Source of the DNA: an uncultured Rhodospirillaceae bacterium
GTDB lineage: Bacteria > Pseudomonadota > Alphaproteobacteria > Azospirillales > Azospirillaceae
Direction: 5' to 3'
Assembly: GCA_937927415.1 (NCBI GenBank)
Contig: CALBDS010000046.1
Coordinates: 18,374 to 82,373 of the forward strand
DNA length: 64,000 bases
The position numbers and the translations under genes were made by a program. How positions within the stretch are numbered: position 1 is the first letter of the stretch; each line of letters begins with the position of its first letter. The notes below the pieces were generated by a model, which was not told the DNA's origin, made no database searches, and saw nothing but the letters and a program-made list of their open reading frames with translations. Below are positions 15,725 through 29,948 of this stretch, piece after piece.

Positions 15725-17956
15725 CTACCGCGTCTCAGGCGCCTCCACCAGTTGAAGCACCAGGACCGCCGGGCCGTCCACGTCAACGGCCTTGCCGTTC
15801 AGGATCATGCGCCCGTCGCCCTCGCCATCGGCCACCCGCGTGTCCAGCAGGCAGCGCCAGCCCCGCCCGCCCGGCACCGTGGGCATGGTGAAGGAAACCA
15901 CCCCCGGGTGGGCGTTGAGCACGATCAGCAGCACCGAATCATCGAGAGAGCGCCCGTCCGGCGCCTGATACCGGCCGGCATGACCGTTGAGCAGCAGCCC
16001 CACCGTGCGCGCGTGGGGCATCCGCCATTGCTCCGCGGTCTTTTCCCGCCCGTCGGGGGCATACCACGCGATGTCCTTCAGCCCCGCCGGACAGGTCACC
16101 CGCCCATGCAGGAAGATCGGACGGCGCAGCACCGGATGCACCGCCCGCAGCGCCGTCAGGCGGCGCACGAACGTCGCCATGGCCTGGGTGTCGGCGTCCT
16201 CCAGCCGCGACCAGTCGAGCCACGTCAACTCGTTGTCCTGGCAATAGGCGTTGTTGTTGCCCTGCTGCGTCTGGCCCAGCTCGTCACCGGCCAGCAGCAT
16301 GGGCGTGCCCTGCGACAGCAGCAGCGTCGCCAGCAGGTTGCGGCGCTGGCGGTCGCGGAGCGCACGGACGGCGGGGTTGTCGGTCGGCCCCTCCGCCCCG
16401 TGATTGCTGGAATAGTTGGCGGAATGGCCGTCGCGGTTGCCCTCGCCGTTCGCCAGATTGTGCTTGTCGTTGTAGGAGACGAGATCGGCGAGCGTGAAGC
16501 CGTCGTGGGCGGTGATGAAGTTGACCGACGCCCACGGGCGCCGTCCCCGCTTGTCGAACAGGTCCGACGACCCGGCCACCCGCCCGGCCAGTTCCGGCAG
16601 CATGCCGTCGTCGCCGCGCCAGAACCGCCGCACCGTGTCGCGGTAGCGGTCGTTCCATTCCGACCAGCCGGGGGGAAAATTGCCCACCTGATAGCCGCCG
16701 GGGCCGACATCCCACGGTTCGGAGATCAGCTTGACCCCGGTCAGCACCGGATCCTGCCGCACGGCGTCGAGAAAGCCGCTGCCCTGGTCGAAACCGTGGG
16801 GTTCGCGCCCGAGGATGGTGGCGAGATCGAAGCGGAACCCGTCCACATGCATCTCCGACACCCAATAGCGCAGGCTGTCCATCACCATCTGCAGCACCCG
16901 CGGGTGCGACAGGTTCAGCGTGTTGCCGGTGCCGGTGTCGTTGATGTAATAGCGCCGGTCCTCCGGCACCAGCCGGTAATAGGACGCGTTGTCGATGCCC
17001 TTGAGCGACAGGGTGGGGCCAAGGTGGTTGCCCTCGCCCGTGTGGTTGTAGACCACATCCAGGATCACCTCGATCCCGGCGTCGTGCAGGCGGGCGACCA
17101 TGGTCTTGAATTCCGACACCACGCCGGTGGCCAGATAGCGGGGTTCGGGGGCGAAGAAGCCGATGGAATTGTAGCCCCAGTAATTGTGCAGCCCCTGCCC
17201 CACCAAATGGCGGTCGTCGGTGAAGGCGTGGACCGGCAGCAACTCCACCGCCGTGATTCCCAGCGCCTTCATATGCGCGATCACCGCCGGGGTGGACAGG
17301 CCGGCGCAGGTGCCGCGGGCCTGGGGCGGCACGCCCGGATGCAGCATGGTGAAGCCGCGGACATGGGTTTCGTAAATGATGGTGTCGGGCCACGGCACGT
17401 TCGGCCGCCGTTCCTGCCCCCAGGTGAAGGCGTTGTCCACCACCCGGCATTTGGGCATGGACCGGGCGTTGTCCCGCCGGTCGAAGGACAGATCCTCCCG
17501 CCCCGAACCGACGCGGTAGCCATAGTGGGTATCGGACCATTTGATGGTGCCGAACAGCGCCTTGGCGTACGGGTCCAGCAGCAGCTTGTTGGGGTTGAAA
17601 CGGTGCCCGACGGCGGGGTCGTACGGCCCATAGACACGATAGCCGTACAGTTGCCCCGGCTGCACGTCGGGCAGGTAGCCGTGCCACACCTCGTCCGTGT
17701 ATTCGGGCAGAATGATGCGGTCGGTTTCCTTCTGCCCGGTGGAATCGAACAGGCAGAGTTCCACCTTTTCCGCGTGAGCGGAAAACAGGGCGAAGTTCAC
17801 CCCATGCCCGTCCCAACTGGCCCCCAGCGGATAGGGGCGCCCCGGACGGACGGCGGGCCGTGCGGCCCCGGTGCTGCGGATGGGCAAGGGTTCACTCCGG
17901 CTGTGGCTGGGGCTGAGGGCTGGAGACGGGTTATGATGGCCTCTCCTGCCCGGCAC
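15725..17956 (-). CDS. glgX: glycogen debranching enzyme GlgX
   Basis: This 743-residue family 13 glycosidase hydrolyses alpha-1,6 branches of partly degraded glycogen. An N-terminal CBM48 domain (GRPYPLGASWDGHGVNFALF) precedes the barrel. Catalytic motifs are visible: GFRFDLATILG (nucleophile Asp), LISEPWDVGPGG (acid Glu) and FITAHDGFTL (Asp). The start used is GTG at 17954-17956; a TTG at 17887 nearer the conserved region is possible, and neither has a clear ribosome site. It is last in the treS-glgB-glgX run, 98 nt after glgB. Confidence 0.9.
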   Translation of the reverse strand: MPGRRGHHNPSPALSPSHSRSEPLPIRSTGAARPAVRPGRPYPLGASWDGHGVNFALFSAHAEKVELCLFDSTGQKETDRIILPEYTDEVWHGYLPDVQPGQLYGYRVYGPYDPAVGHRFNPNKLLLDPYAKALFGTIKWSDTHYGYRVGSGREDLSFDRRDNARSMPKCRVVDNAFTWGQERRPNVPWPDTIIYETHVRGFTMLHPGVPPQARGTCAGLSTPAVIAHMKALGITAVELLPVHAFTDDRHLVGQGLHNYWGYNSIGFFAPEPRYLATGVVSEFKTMVARLHDAGIEVILDVVYNHTGEGNHLGPTLSLKGIDNASYYRLVPEDRRYYINDTGTGNTLNLSHPRVLQMVMDSLRYWVSEMHVDGFRFDLATILGREPHGFDQGSGFLDAVRQDPVLTGVKLISEPWDVGPGGYQVGNFPPGWSEWNDRYRDTVRRFWRGDDGMLPELAGRVAGSSDLFDKRGRRPWASVNFITAHDGFTLADLVSYNDKHNLANGEGNRDGHSANYSSNHGAEGPTDNPAVRALRDRQRRNLLATLLLSQGTPMLLAGDELGQTQQGNNNAYCQDNELTWLDWSRLEDADTQAMATFVRRLTALRAVHPVLRRPIFLHGRVTCPAGLKDIAWYAPDGREKTAEQWRMPHARTVGLLLNGHAGRYQAPDGRSLDDSVLLIVLNAHPGVVSFTMPTVPGGRGWRCLLDTRVADGEGDGRMILNGKAVDVDGPAVLVLQLVEAPETR

Positions 17957-18054
17957 GACGATCGATCGCGTGTGAGGCAGGGATCAATGCCACCAAAAAG
18001 CAATAAAATCTCCCGTCACCCAGCGTCAAGCCACGGCTTTCCGCAACATTTCCG

Positions 18055-23683
<5,629 letters not shown>

Positions 23684-23860
23684 GGCGGCCGTTTCGTGGT
23701 TCGACTGTGAAACCACGGTAACACCCCGGCGCGGCAAAGGTTGCGCTGGGGGGTGAAAAATCCACGTCTTTTCTTCCGTCGTAAACTTGCGTGTCTGACG
23801 CAGAGTTCGGCGCGGTAGTCGGACTTGCGGGGGGCTTTCTCCCGCAAGCCCGCGCATGGC

Positions 23861-24298
23861 TTATGTCTCCGGCCAGAAAGAGGCGTCCATGATCTGCTCG
23901 AACGTCCACGGGCATTCCGTGGGAAATGTCTCTTCCGGCAAGCCGGTTTCACGGGCGGCACCGATTATCGCATCACCATAGGCATCGGCCATCGTCTCGA
24001 ACAGGCGGGTCTTAAGGCTCGGGTTGTCGGCGAGATGGCGGGCAACCTCTCGACGCTGCTCCTTGACCGTCAGTTGCCACGAGACGGATCGGACAACAGG
24101 TTGATAACGCCACTTCAGGAGGTGCAAAAGCAAAACCTTAAGGCGGCTGATAAGTTCGCGCTTCTCAGTCTTGCCCATGCTCTCAATTTCCTCGGCGATA
24201 TGCTCGACGTCGGCAGCGGACAACTTTCCCGCCCGGAGCAACGCCGCTTGCTCGTTGGCCCAGGCGTAGAAATCGCTCTCATAGAGGCTCGTGGTCAT
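23861..24298 (-). CDS. DUF29 family protein
   Basis: This 145-residue soluble protein matches the DUF29 family, common in cyanobacteria and some alphaproteobacteria: SLYESDFYAWANEQAALLR, HIAEEIESMGKTEKREL, LLLHLLKWRYQP. Function is unknown. ATG at 24296-24298 is chosen because GGGGAG precedes it by about 8 nt; an upstream ATG at 24328 lies inside the first CRISPR repeat and is rejected. It begins 23 nt beyond the CRISPR array, and the array is transcribed toward it if the orientation below is right, so the two may share a transcript. Confidence 0.82.
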   Translation of the reverse strand: MTTSLYESDFYAWANEQAALLRAGKLSAADVEHIAEEIESMGKTEKRELISRLKVLLLHLLKWRYQPVVRSVSWQLTVKEQRREVARHLADNPSLKTRLFETMADAYGDAIIGAARETGLPEETFPTECPWTFEQIMDASFWPET

Positions 24299-24320
24299 TT
24301 TGCAAGCTCCCCAATGTCGA

Positions 24321-24715
24321 GGGTTCATCCCTGCGGGTGCAGGGGCAACGACGAACCCGAGAAGGCCGAGCCGCCGTAGAAGGGTTCATCCCTGCGGGTG
24401 CAGGGGCAACGGGTCTTGGAAATACAGGGGTTGCTTGCCGTAGGGTTCATCCCTGCGGGTGCAGGGGCAACGCGGCGGACTTCCCGACGCGAACCATTCT
24501 GCTGGGTTCATCCCTGCGGGTGCAGGGGCAACATAATGGTGATGAAAATTATGCTGAGAAAAAGGGGTTCATCCCTGCGGGTGCAGGGGCAACGGTAGTT
24601 GCCGCTGCCGTCCTGGGCAAAGACCGGGTTCATCCCTGCGGGTGCAGGGGCAACGGACTTAGGTCGCTTGGTCGCTGCTCAGTTGCGGGTTCATCCCTGC
24701 GGGTGCAGGGGCAAC
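24321..24715 (-). CRISPR. type I-E-like CRISPR array: 7 repeats, 6 spacers
   Basis: Seven identical 29-nt repeats start at 24321, 24382, 24443, 24504, 24565, 24626 and 24687, an exact 61-nt period with six 32-nt spacers. Read on the minus strand, the repeat begins GTTGCCCCTGCACCCG and ends GGGATGAACCC, with a CCCTGC/GCAGGG hairpin, as in type I-E. The AT-rich leader then lies at 24716 and above, and the spacer at 24655-24686 is the newest. Perfect repeats and spacer lengths suggest recent activity. No cas gene is seen anywhere in the window. Confidence 0.96.
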
Positions 24716-24850
24716 CGTTCTTCCAGTGCATTGGAAAAGAACGATATTTTTTGAAAAGACTTGCAGTGATCTTTTCCTATTCTTCCTAAACGCAAATAAA
24801 GCAAGAAACGTCAGGGCAAAAACCATCCCGAAATCGGTATTGCTGCCGAC
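24716..24850 (-). promoter_or_regulatory. putative CRISPR leader, AT-rich
   Basis: This stretch is far richer in A+T than its surroundings and abuts the last repeat on the side expected for a type I-E leader. An imperfect palindrome touches the repeat: CGTTCTTCCA at 24716-24725 and TTGGAAAAGAACG at 24731-24743. From here to 25013 I see no gene or other signal. Confidence 0.6.
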
Positions 24851-25013
24851 AACATTGCAGGTTTTACCTGACCTCATCATTCCCCGGTCCCACCGCAACC
24901 ATCAGGGTGGGGAAAGGCGCATCATTCACGATGTCCAAGAGCCGGGGATACCCGATCCACTCGGGCGAGCATACCTTCGGCACCCCCGGCAAGGGAAGCC
25001 CCGGTGCGGGATA

Positions 25014-25367
25014 TCACCCCTTCAGCGCCGCCACCGCACGGGCGACGGTCACCCACTCCTGCCCCGGTTCGGCTGCGGCCAGGGCGGTGATGGGCGGCCA
25101 CAGGCCCAGACGGCTGCCGCGGCGCTGCCGCATCAGACGGGCGATCTCCTCCGGCGTGGGCAGCCGGTCGCCCTTCATCCGGTTGCAGCGGCGGTGCGCC
25201 AGCACCACGTTGCCCGGCGTGTTGATCCCGCCATAGGCGGCGGGGATCACATGGTCGAAGGTGGCCTTGGCCCCCACCGGCTCGCCGCAGTAGAAACAGC
25301 GCCCGCCCTGGAGGATGTCCATCAGCCGGGCATCCTCCCGCGTTACGGCGGGCGCCGGAGCGGTCAC
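25014..25367 (-). CDS. small HNH endonuclease
   Basis: This 117-residue protein has a complete HNH core: CFYCGEP zinc knuckle, TFDHVIPAAYGG, NVVLAHRRCNRMKGD. Such small HNH proteins cut DNA in phage packaging, restriction or repair settings; nothing here fixes the role. GTG at 25365-25367 overlaps the rimO stop (GTGA), so it is translated after rimO; a longer reading into rimO is unlikely. It lies between rimO and the CRISPR leader, but its coupling to rimO argues against a CRISPR function. Confidence 0.82.
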   Translation of the reverse strand: MTAPAPAVTREDARLMDILQGGRCFYCGEPVGAKATFDHVIPAAYGGINTPGNVVLAHRRCNRMKGDRLPTPEEIARLMRQRRGSRLGLWPPITALAAAEPGQEWVTVARAVAALKG

Positions 25368-26701
25368 TCCGCCCGCTCCACCGATCCCCACAGGTCGTAT
25401 TCGTCGGCGTGCTCGATCACCACGTCCACGATGTCGCCGGGCTTCACGTTGGTTTCGCCGTTCAGGAAGACGTTGCCGTCGATTTCGGGGGCGTCGGCAT
25501 AGCTGCGGCCGATCGCACCTTCCTCATCCACCTCGTCGATCAGAACGCCCAGCGTCCAGCCGACCTTCTTCGCCAGCCGTTCGGCGCTGATGGCCTTCTG
25601 CGCTTCCATGAAACGCTCCCAGCGTTCCTGTTTCACCTCTTCCGGCACAGCACCGGGCAGGCTGTTGGCCTCGGCCCCGTCCACCGGCTCGTACTTGAAA
25701 CAGCCCACGCGGTCCAGTTGCGCCTCTTTGAGCCAGTCGAGCAGGAAGGTGAAATCCTCCTCCGTCTCGCCGGGGAAACCGACGATGAAGGTGGAGCGCA
25801 GCGCCAGTTCGGGACACGTCTCCCGCCAGCCGCGAATCCGGTCAAGCTGCTTTTCCTGGGCCGCGGGACGGCGCATGGCCTTCAGAACGGTGGGGGATGC
25901 GTGCTGGAACGGGATGTCAAGATAGGGAAGGATGCGCCCCTCCGCCATCAGCGGGATCACCTCGTCCACATGAGGATAGGGGTAGACGTAGTGCAGCCGG
26001 ACCCACAGATCGAAATTCGCCAGTTCCCGACAAAGGTCGGCAAAGCGGGTGCGCACCGTGCGGTCGTACCACGGGCGTTCGGCGTAGCGCAGATCCTGGC
26101 CGTAGGCGCTGGTGTCCTGGGAGATCACCAGCAACTCCTTCACCCCGGCGGTGGCCAGCTTTTCCGCTTCCCGTAGCACCTGATCCACCGGGCGGCTGAC
26201 CAGATCGCCCCGCAGCGACGGGATGATGCAGAAGGTGCAGCGGTTGTGGCAGCCCTCGGAAATCTTCAGATAGGCGTAATGGCGCGGCGTCAGGCGGATG
26301 CCCTGGGGGGGGAGCAGATCGACGAAGGGGTCGTGGGCCGGGGGGGCCGCCTCGTGCACCGCCTTCACCACCTCTTCATACTGGTGGGGGCCGGTGACGG
26401 CCATCACGCCGGGGTGGGCCTTGCGGATGGCGTCGGGGTCGCCGCCCATGCAGCCGGTGACGATCACCCGCCCGTTTTCCTTGATCGCTTCGCCGATGGC
26501 GTCCAGCGATTCCTTCTTGGCGCTGTCGATGAAGCCGCAGGTGTTGACGATCACCGCGTCGGCACCGTCGTAGCTGCCGGAAATCTCGTACCCCTCGGCG
26601 CGCAGGCGGGTGAGGATGCGTTCGGAATCGACCAGCGCCTTGGGGCAACCAAGGCTGACGATGCCCACACGCGGGGCGGGCTTGGGGGCGGGTGTGCTCA
26701 T
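25364..26701 (-). CDS. rimO: ribosomal protein S12 methylthiotransferase RimO
   Basis: This 445-residue radical-SAM methylthiotransferase modifies an Asp of ribosomal protein S12. The N-terminal domain has three cluster cysteines (Cys19 in SLGCPKALVDSE, Cys55 in VNTCGF, Cys84 in VTGCMGG). The radical-SAM motif is CHNRCTFC (Cys151, Cys155, Cys158), and a C-terminal TRAM domain covers about 375-440. The SLGCPK form and TRAM type separate it from MiaB. ATG at 26701 is preferred over an in-frame start at 26743. The HNH gene is coupled downstream. Confidence 0.95.
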   Translation of the reverse strand: MSTPAPKPAPRVGIVSLGCPKALVDSERILTRLRAEGYEISGSYDGADAVIVNTCGFIDSAKKESLDAIGEAIKENGRVIVTGCMGGDPDAIRKAHPGVMAVTGPHQYEEVVKAVHEAAPPAHDPFVDLLPPQGIRLTPRHYAYLKISEGCHNRCTFCIIPSLRGDLVSRPVDQVLREAEKLATAGVKELLVISQDTSAYGQDLRYAERPWYDRTVRTRFADLCRELANFDLWVRLHYVYPYPHVDEVIPLMAEGRILPYLDIPFQHASPTVLKAMRRPAAQEKQLDRIRGWRETCPELALRSTFIVGFPGETEEDFTFLLDWLKEAQLDRVGCFKYEPVDGAEANSLPGAVPEEVKQERWERFMEAQKAISAERLAKKVGWTLGVLIDEVDEEGAIGRSYADAPEIDGNVFLNGETNVKPGDIVDVVIEHADEYDLWGSVERAE

Positions 26702-27086
26702 AGGGGGTCCGTGTGACGCGCCAGGATGCTGTTCAACGCGCATATATAGATGTTTCCGCCCGGCGCGCCAGCGTTTCGGCCCGTCCGGCCCGGCGGTCCA
26801 CCCATGCGGCGGGCACGGCGACCCTTGGCCGGTGCGACAATTAGAACCAACCCCTTCGCCTTTAAAACATTTTCGTCATGAAGTCTCTATAATATCCTAA
26901 ACATACGTTAACGGAACAAGTGCTTACAGGTCATCACGAGGCTGGACAAATTTGATAATTTCCGATAAGGAAACTCGTACAGTGACGTAACCATTTGCCC
27001 CACCAATTTGCACAGAAACCGCCGATTTTCGTCCCTGCTCGCCGCCTTCCCCTCCCCGGCGAACGACCGTTCAAAAGGCGTCCCGT
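26702..27086. promoter_or_regulatory. divergent intergenic region between rimO and marR-like gene, AT-rich core
   Basis: These 385 nt hold no supportable gene. About 26,840-27,000 is clearly AT-richer than the genome average. TATAAT at 26888-26893 could be a rightward -10 box but lacks a good -35. CGTTAACG near 26907 is an 8-nt palindrome that could be an operator for the MarR protein. Promoters for both flanking genes must lie here. Confidence 0.35.
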
Positions 27087-27551
27087 ATGGCTTCCGCTTC
27101 TCCCTCATCCTTCGCTCCCGCCCAGGCCATGGCCCCCGCCCAGGCCATTGCCGAAGTGATGCTGCACATCGGCCATATCGCCGACAGCATGGGCTATTCG
27201 CACGGCCTGAAACCGTCCCAGTGGACGGCCCTGCGCTATTTCGCCAGCGCCAATCCCAGCCAGCGCACCGTGTCGTCCTTTGCCGATTTCCACGCCACCA
27301 CCCGCGGCGCCGCCTCCCAGACGGTCGAGGTGCTGGTCAGCAAGGGCCTGCTGACCCGCATGCCGGTGCCGGAGGACCGCCGGGTCATTCATCTGCACCC
27401 CACCCAGCAGGCGCTGGACCTGTTGCAGCACGACCCGCTGAAGGACTTCGCCGCCGTCATCGCCGGCCTGCCGGACGAGGAGCGGTTCTCCCTGGCCGAC
27501 GCGCTGACCCAGGTGCTGCGCGGGCTGCTGGAAAGCCGTCAGGTGGCATAA
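27087..27551 (+). CDS. MarR-family transcriptional regulator
   Basis: This 154-residue protein has a winged helix-turn-helix typical of MarR: SQRTVSSFADFHATTRGAAS forms the recognition region and the wing follows with KGLLTRMPVPEDRRVIHLHP. The N-terminal helix (VMLHIGHIADSMGYSHGL) is the dimer part. MarR proteins usually repress adjacent genes and respond to small phenolic or oxidant signals; the target here is not evident. It stands alone before pyrB, divergent from rimO. Confidence 0.85.
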   Translation: MASASPSSFAPAQAMAPAQAIAEVMLHIGHIADSMGYSHGLKPSQWTALRYFASANPSQRTVSSFADFHATTRGAASQTVEVLVSKGLLTRMPVPEDRRVIHLHPTQQALDLLQHDPLKDFAAVIAGLPDEERFSLADALTQVLRGLLESRQVA

Positions 27552-27645
27552 GGCGCGGGCACCGGATCGCCCACGGTCCCGCATGGGAGATGGCTGGTGC
27601 GCGCCCTCTTGCGGCACGGTAACGGCGCTTCTATAGTCCCGGCCC

Positions 27646-28629
27646 ATGACTGCAACACCCGCCCCCGCCCCGTCGTTTCCGCATCGTCACCTGCTCGGGA
27701 TCGAGGGGTTGACCGCGGCCCAAATCACCCAGGTTCTCGACCTTGCCGACGGCTATGTCGAGCACAGCCGCCGGCCGGAACGCAAATCCGACCTGCTGCG
27801 CGGCCGGACCGTGGTGAACCTGTTCTTCGAGAACTCCACCCGCACCCGCACGTCGTTCGAACTGGCCGGCAAACGGCTCGGCGCCGACGTCATCAACATG
27901 GAGGTTCAGGCCAGTTCGGTGAAGAAGGGGGAAACCCTGATCGACACCGCCATGACGCTGAACGCCATGCACCTGGACGCGCTGGTGGTCCGCCATGCCG
28001 AATCGGGGGCGGTCAAGCTGCTGTCCGACAAGGTGAACTGCGCCGTCATCAACGCCGGTGACGGGCATCACGAACACCCCACCCAGGCACTTCTGGACGC
28101 GCTGGCCATCCGCCGCCGGCTGGGCCGGCTGGAAGGGCTGGTGGTCGCCATCTGCGGCGACATCCTGCACAGCCGCGTGGCGCGCTCCAACATCCACCTG
28201 CTGAACGCCATGGGCGCGCATGTGCGGGTGGTCGCACCGCCGACCCTGCTGCCGCGGGCCGTGGAGCGCATGGGGGCCGAGGTCCACCACACCATGAAGA
28301 CCGGGCTGAAGGACGCCGACATCATCATGATGCTGCGCCTGCAGACCGAACGGATGAGCGGGCAGTTCGTCCCCTCGATCCGCGAGTACTTCTATTTCTA
28401 CGGCCTCGATTACGACAAGCTGAAGGTCGCCAAGCCCGGCGCCCTCATCATGCACCCCGGCCCCATGAACCGCGGGGTGGAAATCGATTCGGAAGTCGCC
28501 GACGACCACAAGCGTTCGATGGTGCTGGATCAGGTGGAACTGGGCGTTGCGGTGCGCATGGCGGTTCTGGACCTGCTGACCCGCCCGGCCCGCGCCGCTT
28601 CCGCCGCCCTGTCAGGATTCGCGCCATGA
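27646..28629 (+). CDS. pyrB: aspartate carbamoyltransferase catalytic chain PyrB
   Basis: This 327-residue enzyme condenses carbamoyl phosphate and aspartate in pyrimidine synthesis. The carbamoyl-phosphate loop ENSTRTRTSFE and the HPTQALLDALAIR segment are intact, and the aspartate domain carries LRLQTERM. It has a short N-terminal extension, as in ATCases that pair with a dihydroorotase-like partner. The stop overlaps the next gene's ATG (ATGA), so PyrB and the PyrC-like protein are made together. Confidence 0.95.
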   Translation: MTATPAPAPSFPHRHLLGIEGLTAAQITQVLDLADGYVEHSRRPERKSDLLRGRTVVNLFFENSTRTRTSFELAGKRLGADVINMEVQASSVKKGETLIDTAMTLNAMHLDALVVRHAESGAVKLLSDKVNCAVINAGDGHHEHPTQALLDALAIRRRLGRLEGLVVAICGDILHSRVARSNIHLLNAMGAHVRVVAPPTLLPRAVERMGAEVHHTMKTGLKDADIIMMLRLQTERMSGQFVPSIREYFYFYGLDYDKLKVAKPGALIMHPGPMNRGVEIDSEVADDHKRSMVLDQVELGVAVRMAVLDLLTRPARAASAALSGFAP

Positions 28630-29942
28630 TCGCCGCTCCCCTCACCCCTCCGGGCCGCACCGCCTACATCAACGCCCGCCTGCTGGACCCGGCCACCGGG
28701 CTGGACGCGCCGGGCGCCCTGCTGACCGAAGGCGCCAGGATCGCCGATGTCGGCCCCCGCCTGTTCGCCGACGGCGTGCCGTCGGATGTGAAGGTGGTGG
28801 ATCTGGCGGGCAAGGCGCTGGCCCCCGGTCTGGTGGACATGCGGGTGCTCATCACCGAACCCGGCGGGGAACAGAACGAAACGGTGAAGAGTGCGGCCCG
28901 CGCCGCCGCCGCCGGCGGTGTGACCTCGGTCGTGTGCCTGCCCAACACCGATCCGGTGATCGACGACGTGGCCGGGATCGAGTTCATCAACCGCAAGGCC
29001 CGCGACGTCAAGCAGGTCAAGATCTACGCCTATGGCGCGGCCACCCGCGGCACCGAGGGGCGGGAGATCACCGAAATGGGCCTGCTGGCCAACGCCGGCG
29101 CGGTGGGCTTCACCGACGGGTCCAAGACCATCGCCAGCGCCGGCGTGATGCGGCGGGTGCTGAACTACGCCAAGGTGTTCGGCCGTCCCGTCATCCAGCA
29201 CCCCGAAGAACCGACGCTGGCGTCGGGCGTGATGAACGCGGGCGAACGGGCCACGCGCCTGGGCCTGACCGGCATCCCGCGGGAAGCCGAGATCATCATG
29301 ATCGAACGCGACCTGCGGCTGGTGGAAATGACCGGCGGACGCTACCACGTCGCCCACGTCACCACCGCCGAGTCGGTGGATGTCATCCGCCGCGCCAAGG
29401 CGCGCGGGCTGGCCATCACCTGCGACACCGCCCCCCATTACTTCGCCCTGACCGAGAACGACGTGGGCGATTACCGCACCTTCGCCAAGGTGTCGCCGCC
29501 CTTGCGCGACGAGATGGACCGCCGGGCCGTTGTCGCCGGTCTGGCCGACGGCACCATCGACGTGATCGCGTCTGACCACACGCCGCGCGACCAGGACCAG
29601 AAGCGGGTGCCGTTCTCGCAGGCCGCGTTCGGGGTGATCGGCCTGGAAACCCTGCTGCCGCTGACCCTGGAACTGGCGCACAAGAAGGCGGTGAGCCTGC
29701 TGGACGCCCTGGCCTGCGTCACCTGCCGCCCGGCGGACATCCTGTCGCTGCCGGCGGGCCGGCTGGCGGTGGGGGCCGCGGCCGATCTGGTGGTGATCGA
29801 CATCGATGTGCCGTGGACGGTGGACGAGGACGCCTTCCTGTCCAAGTCCAAGAACAGCCCGTTCGGCAACCGCCCGGTGCAGGGCCGCGCCGTGCGCACC
29901 ATCGTGGACGGGCGCACCGTCTGGACCCGCCAGGAAGGCTGA
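28626..29942 (+). CDS. pyrC: dihydroorotase-like protein PyrC' with lost metal motif
   Basis: This 438-residue amidohydrolase-fold protein aligns with dihydroorotase along its length (NTDPVIDD, AHVTTAESVD, IASDHTPRD). The N-terminal HxH zinc motif is missing: after VDM comes Arg73-Val-Leu75 (MRVLITEPG) where two His are expected. In Pseudomonas, an inactive PyrC' encoded just behind pyrB is needed to assemble active PyrB, and this gene has the same coupling. I infer a structural subunit; a catalytic dihydroorotase would then be encoded elsewhere. Confidence 0.85.
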   Translation: MIAAPLTPPGRTAYINARLLDPATGLDAPGALLTEGARIADVGPRLFADGVPSDVKVVDLAGKALAPGLVDMRVLITEPGGEQNETVKSAARAAAAGGVTSVVCLPNTDPVIDDVAGIEFINRKARDVKQVKIYAYGAATRGTEGREITEMGLLANAGAVGFTDGSKTIASAGVMRRVLNYAKVFGRPVIQHPEEPTLASGVMNAGERATRLGLTGIPREAEIIMIERDLRLVEMTGGRYHVAHVTTAESVDVIRRAKARGLAITCDTAPHYFALTENDVGDYRTFAKVSPPLRDEMDRRAVVAGLADGTIDVIASDHTPRDQDQKRVPFSQAAFGVIGLETLLPLTLELAHKKAVSLLDALACVTCRPADILSLPAGRLAVGAAADLVVIDIDVPWTVDEDAFLSKSKNSPFGNRPVQGRAVRTIVDGRTVWTRQEG

Positions 29943-29948
29943 CCGCCC

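Noticed and set aside
23861..24328. Longer DUF29 start at 24328
   Set aside because: It lies inside a CRISPR repeat; the ATG at 24298 has a good ribosome-binding site and fits the family start.
24337..24789. Open frame with repeated FIPAGAGAT peptide
   Set aside because: The repeats are translated CRISPR repeats, not a protein.
25014..25367. HNH nuclease as a Cas protein
   Set aside because: It is a bare HNH of 117 residues translationally coupled to rimO; type I-E systems have no such subunit.
26881..26900. TATAAT as a firm promoter of the MarR gene
   Set aside because: There is no matching -35 hexamer at 16-18 nt, and it lies nearly 200 nt from the start codon.
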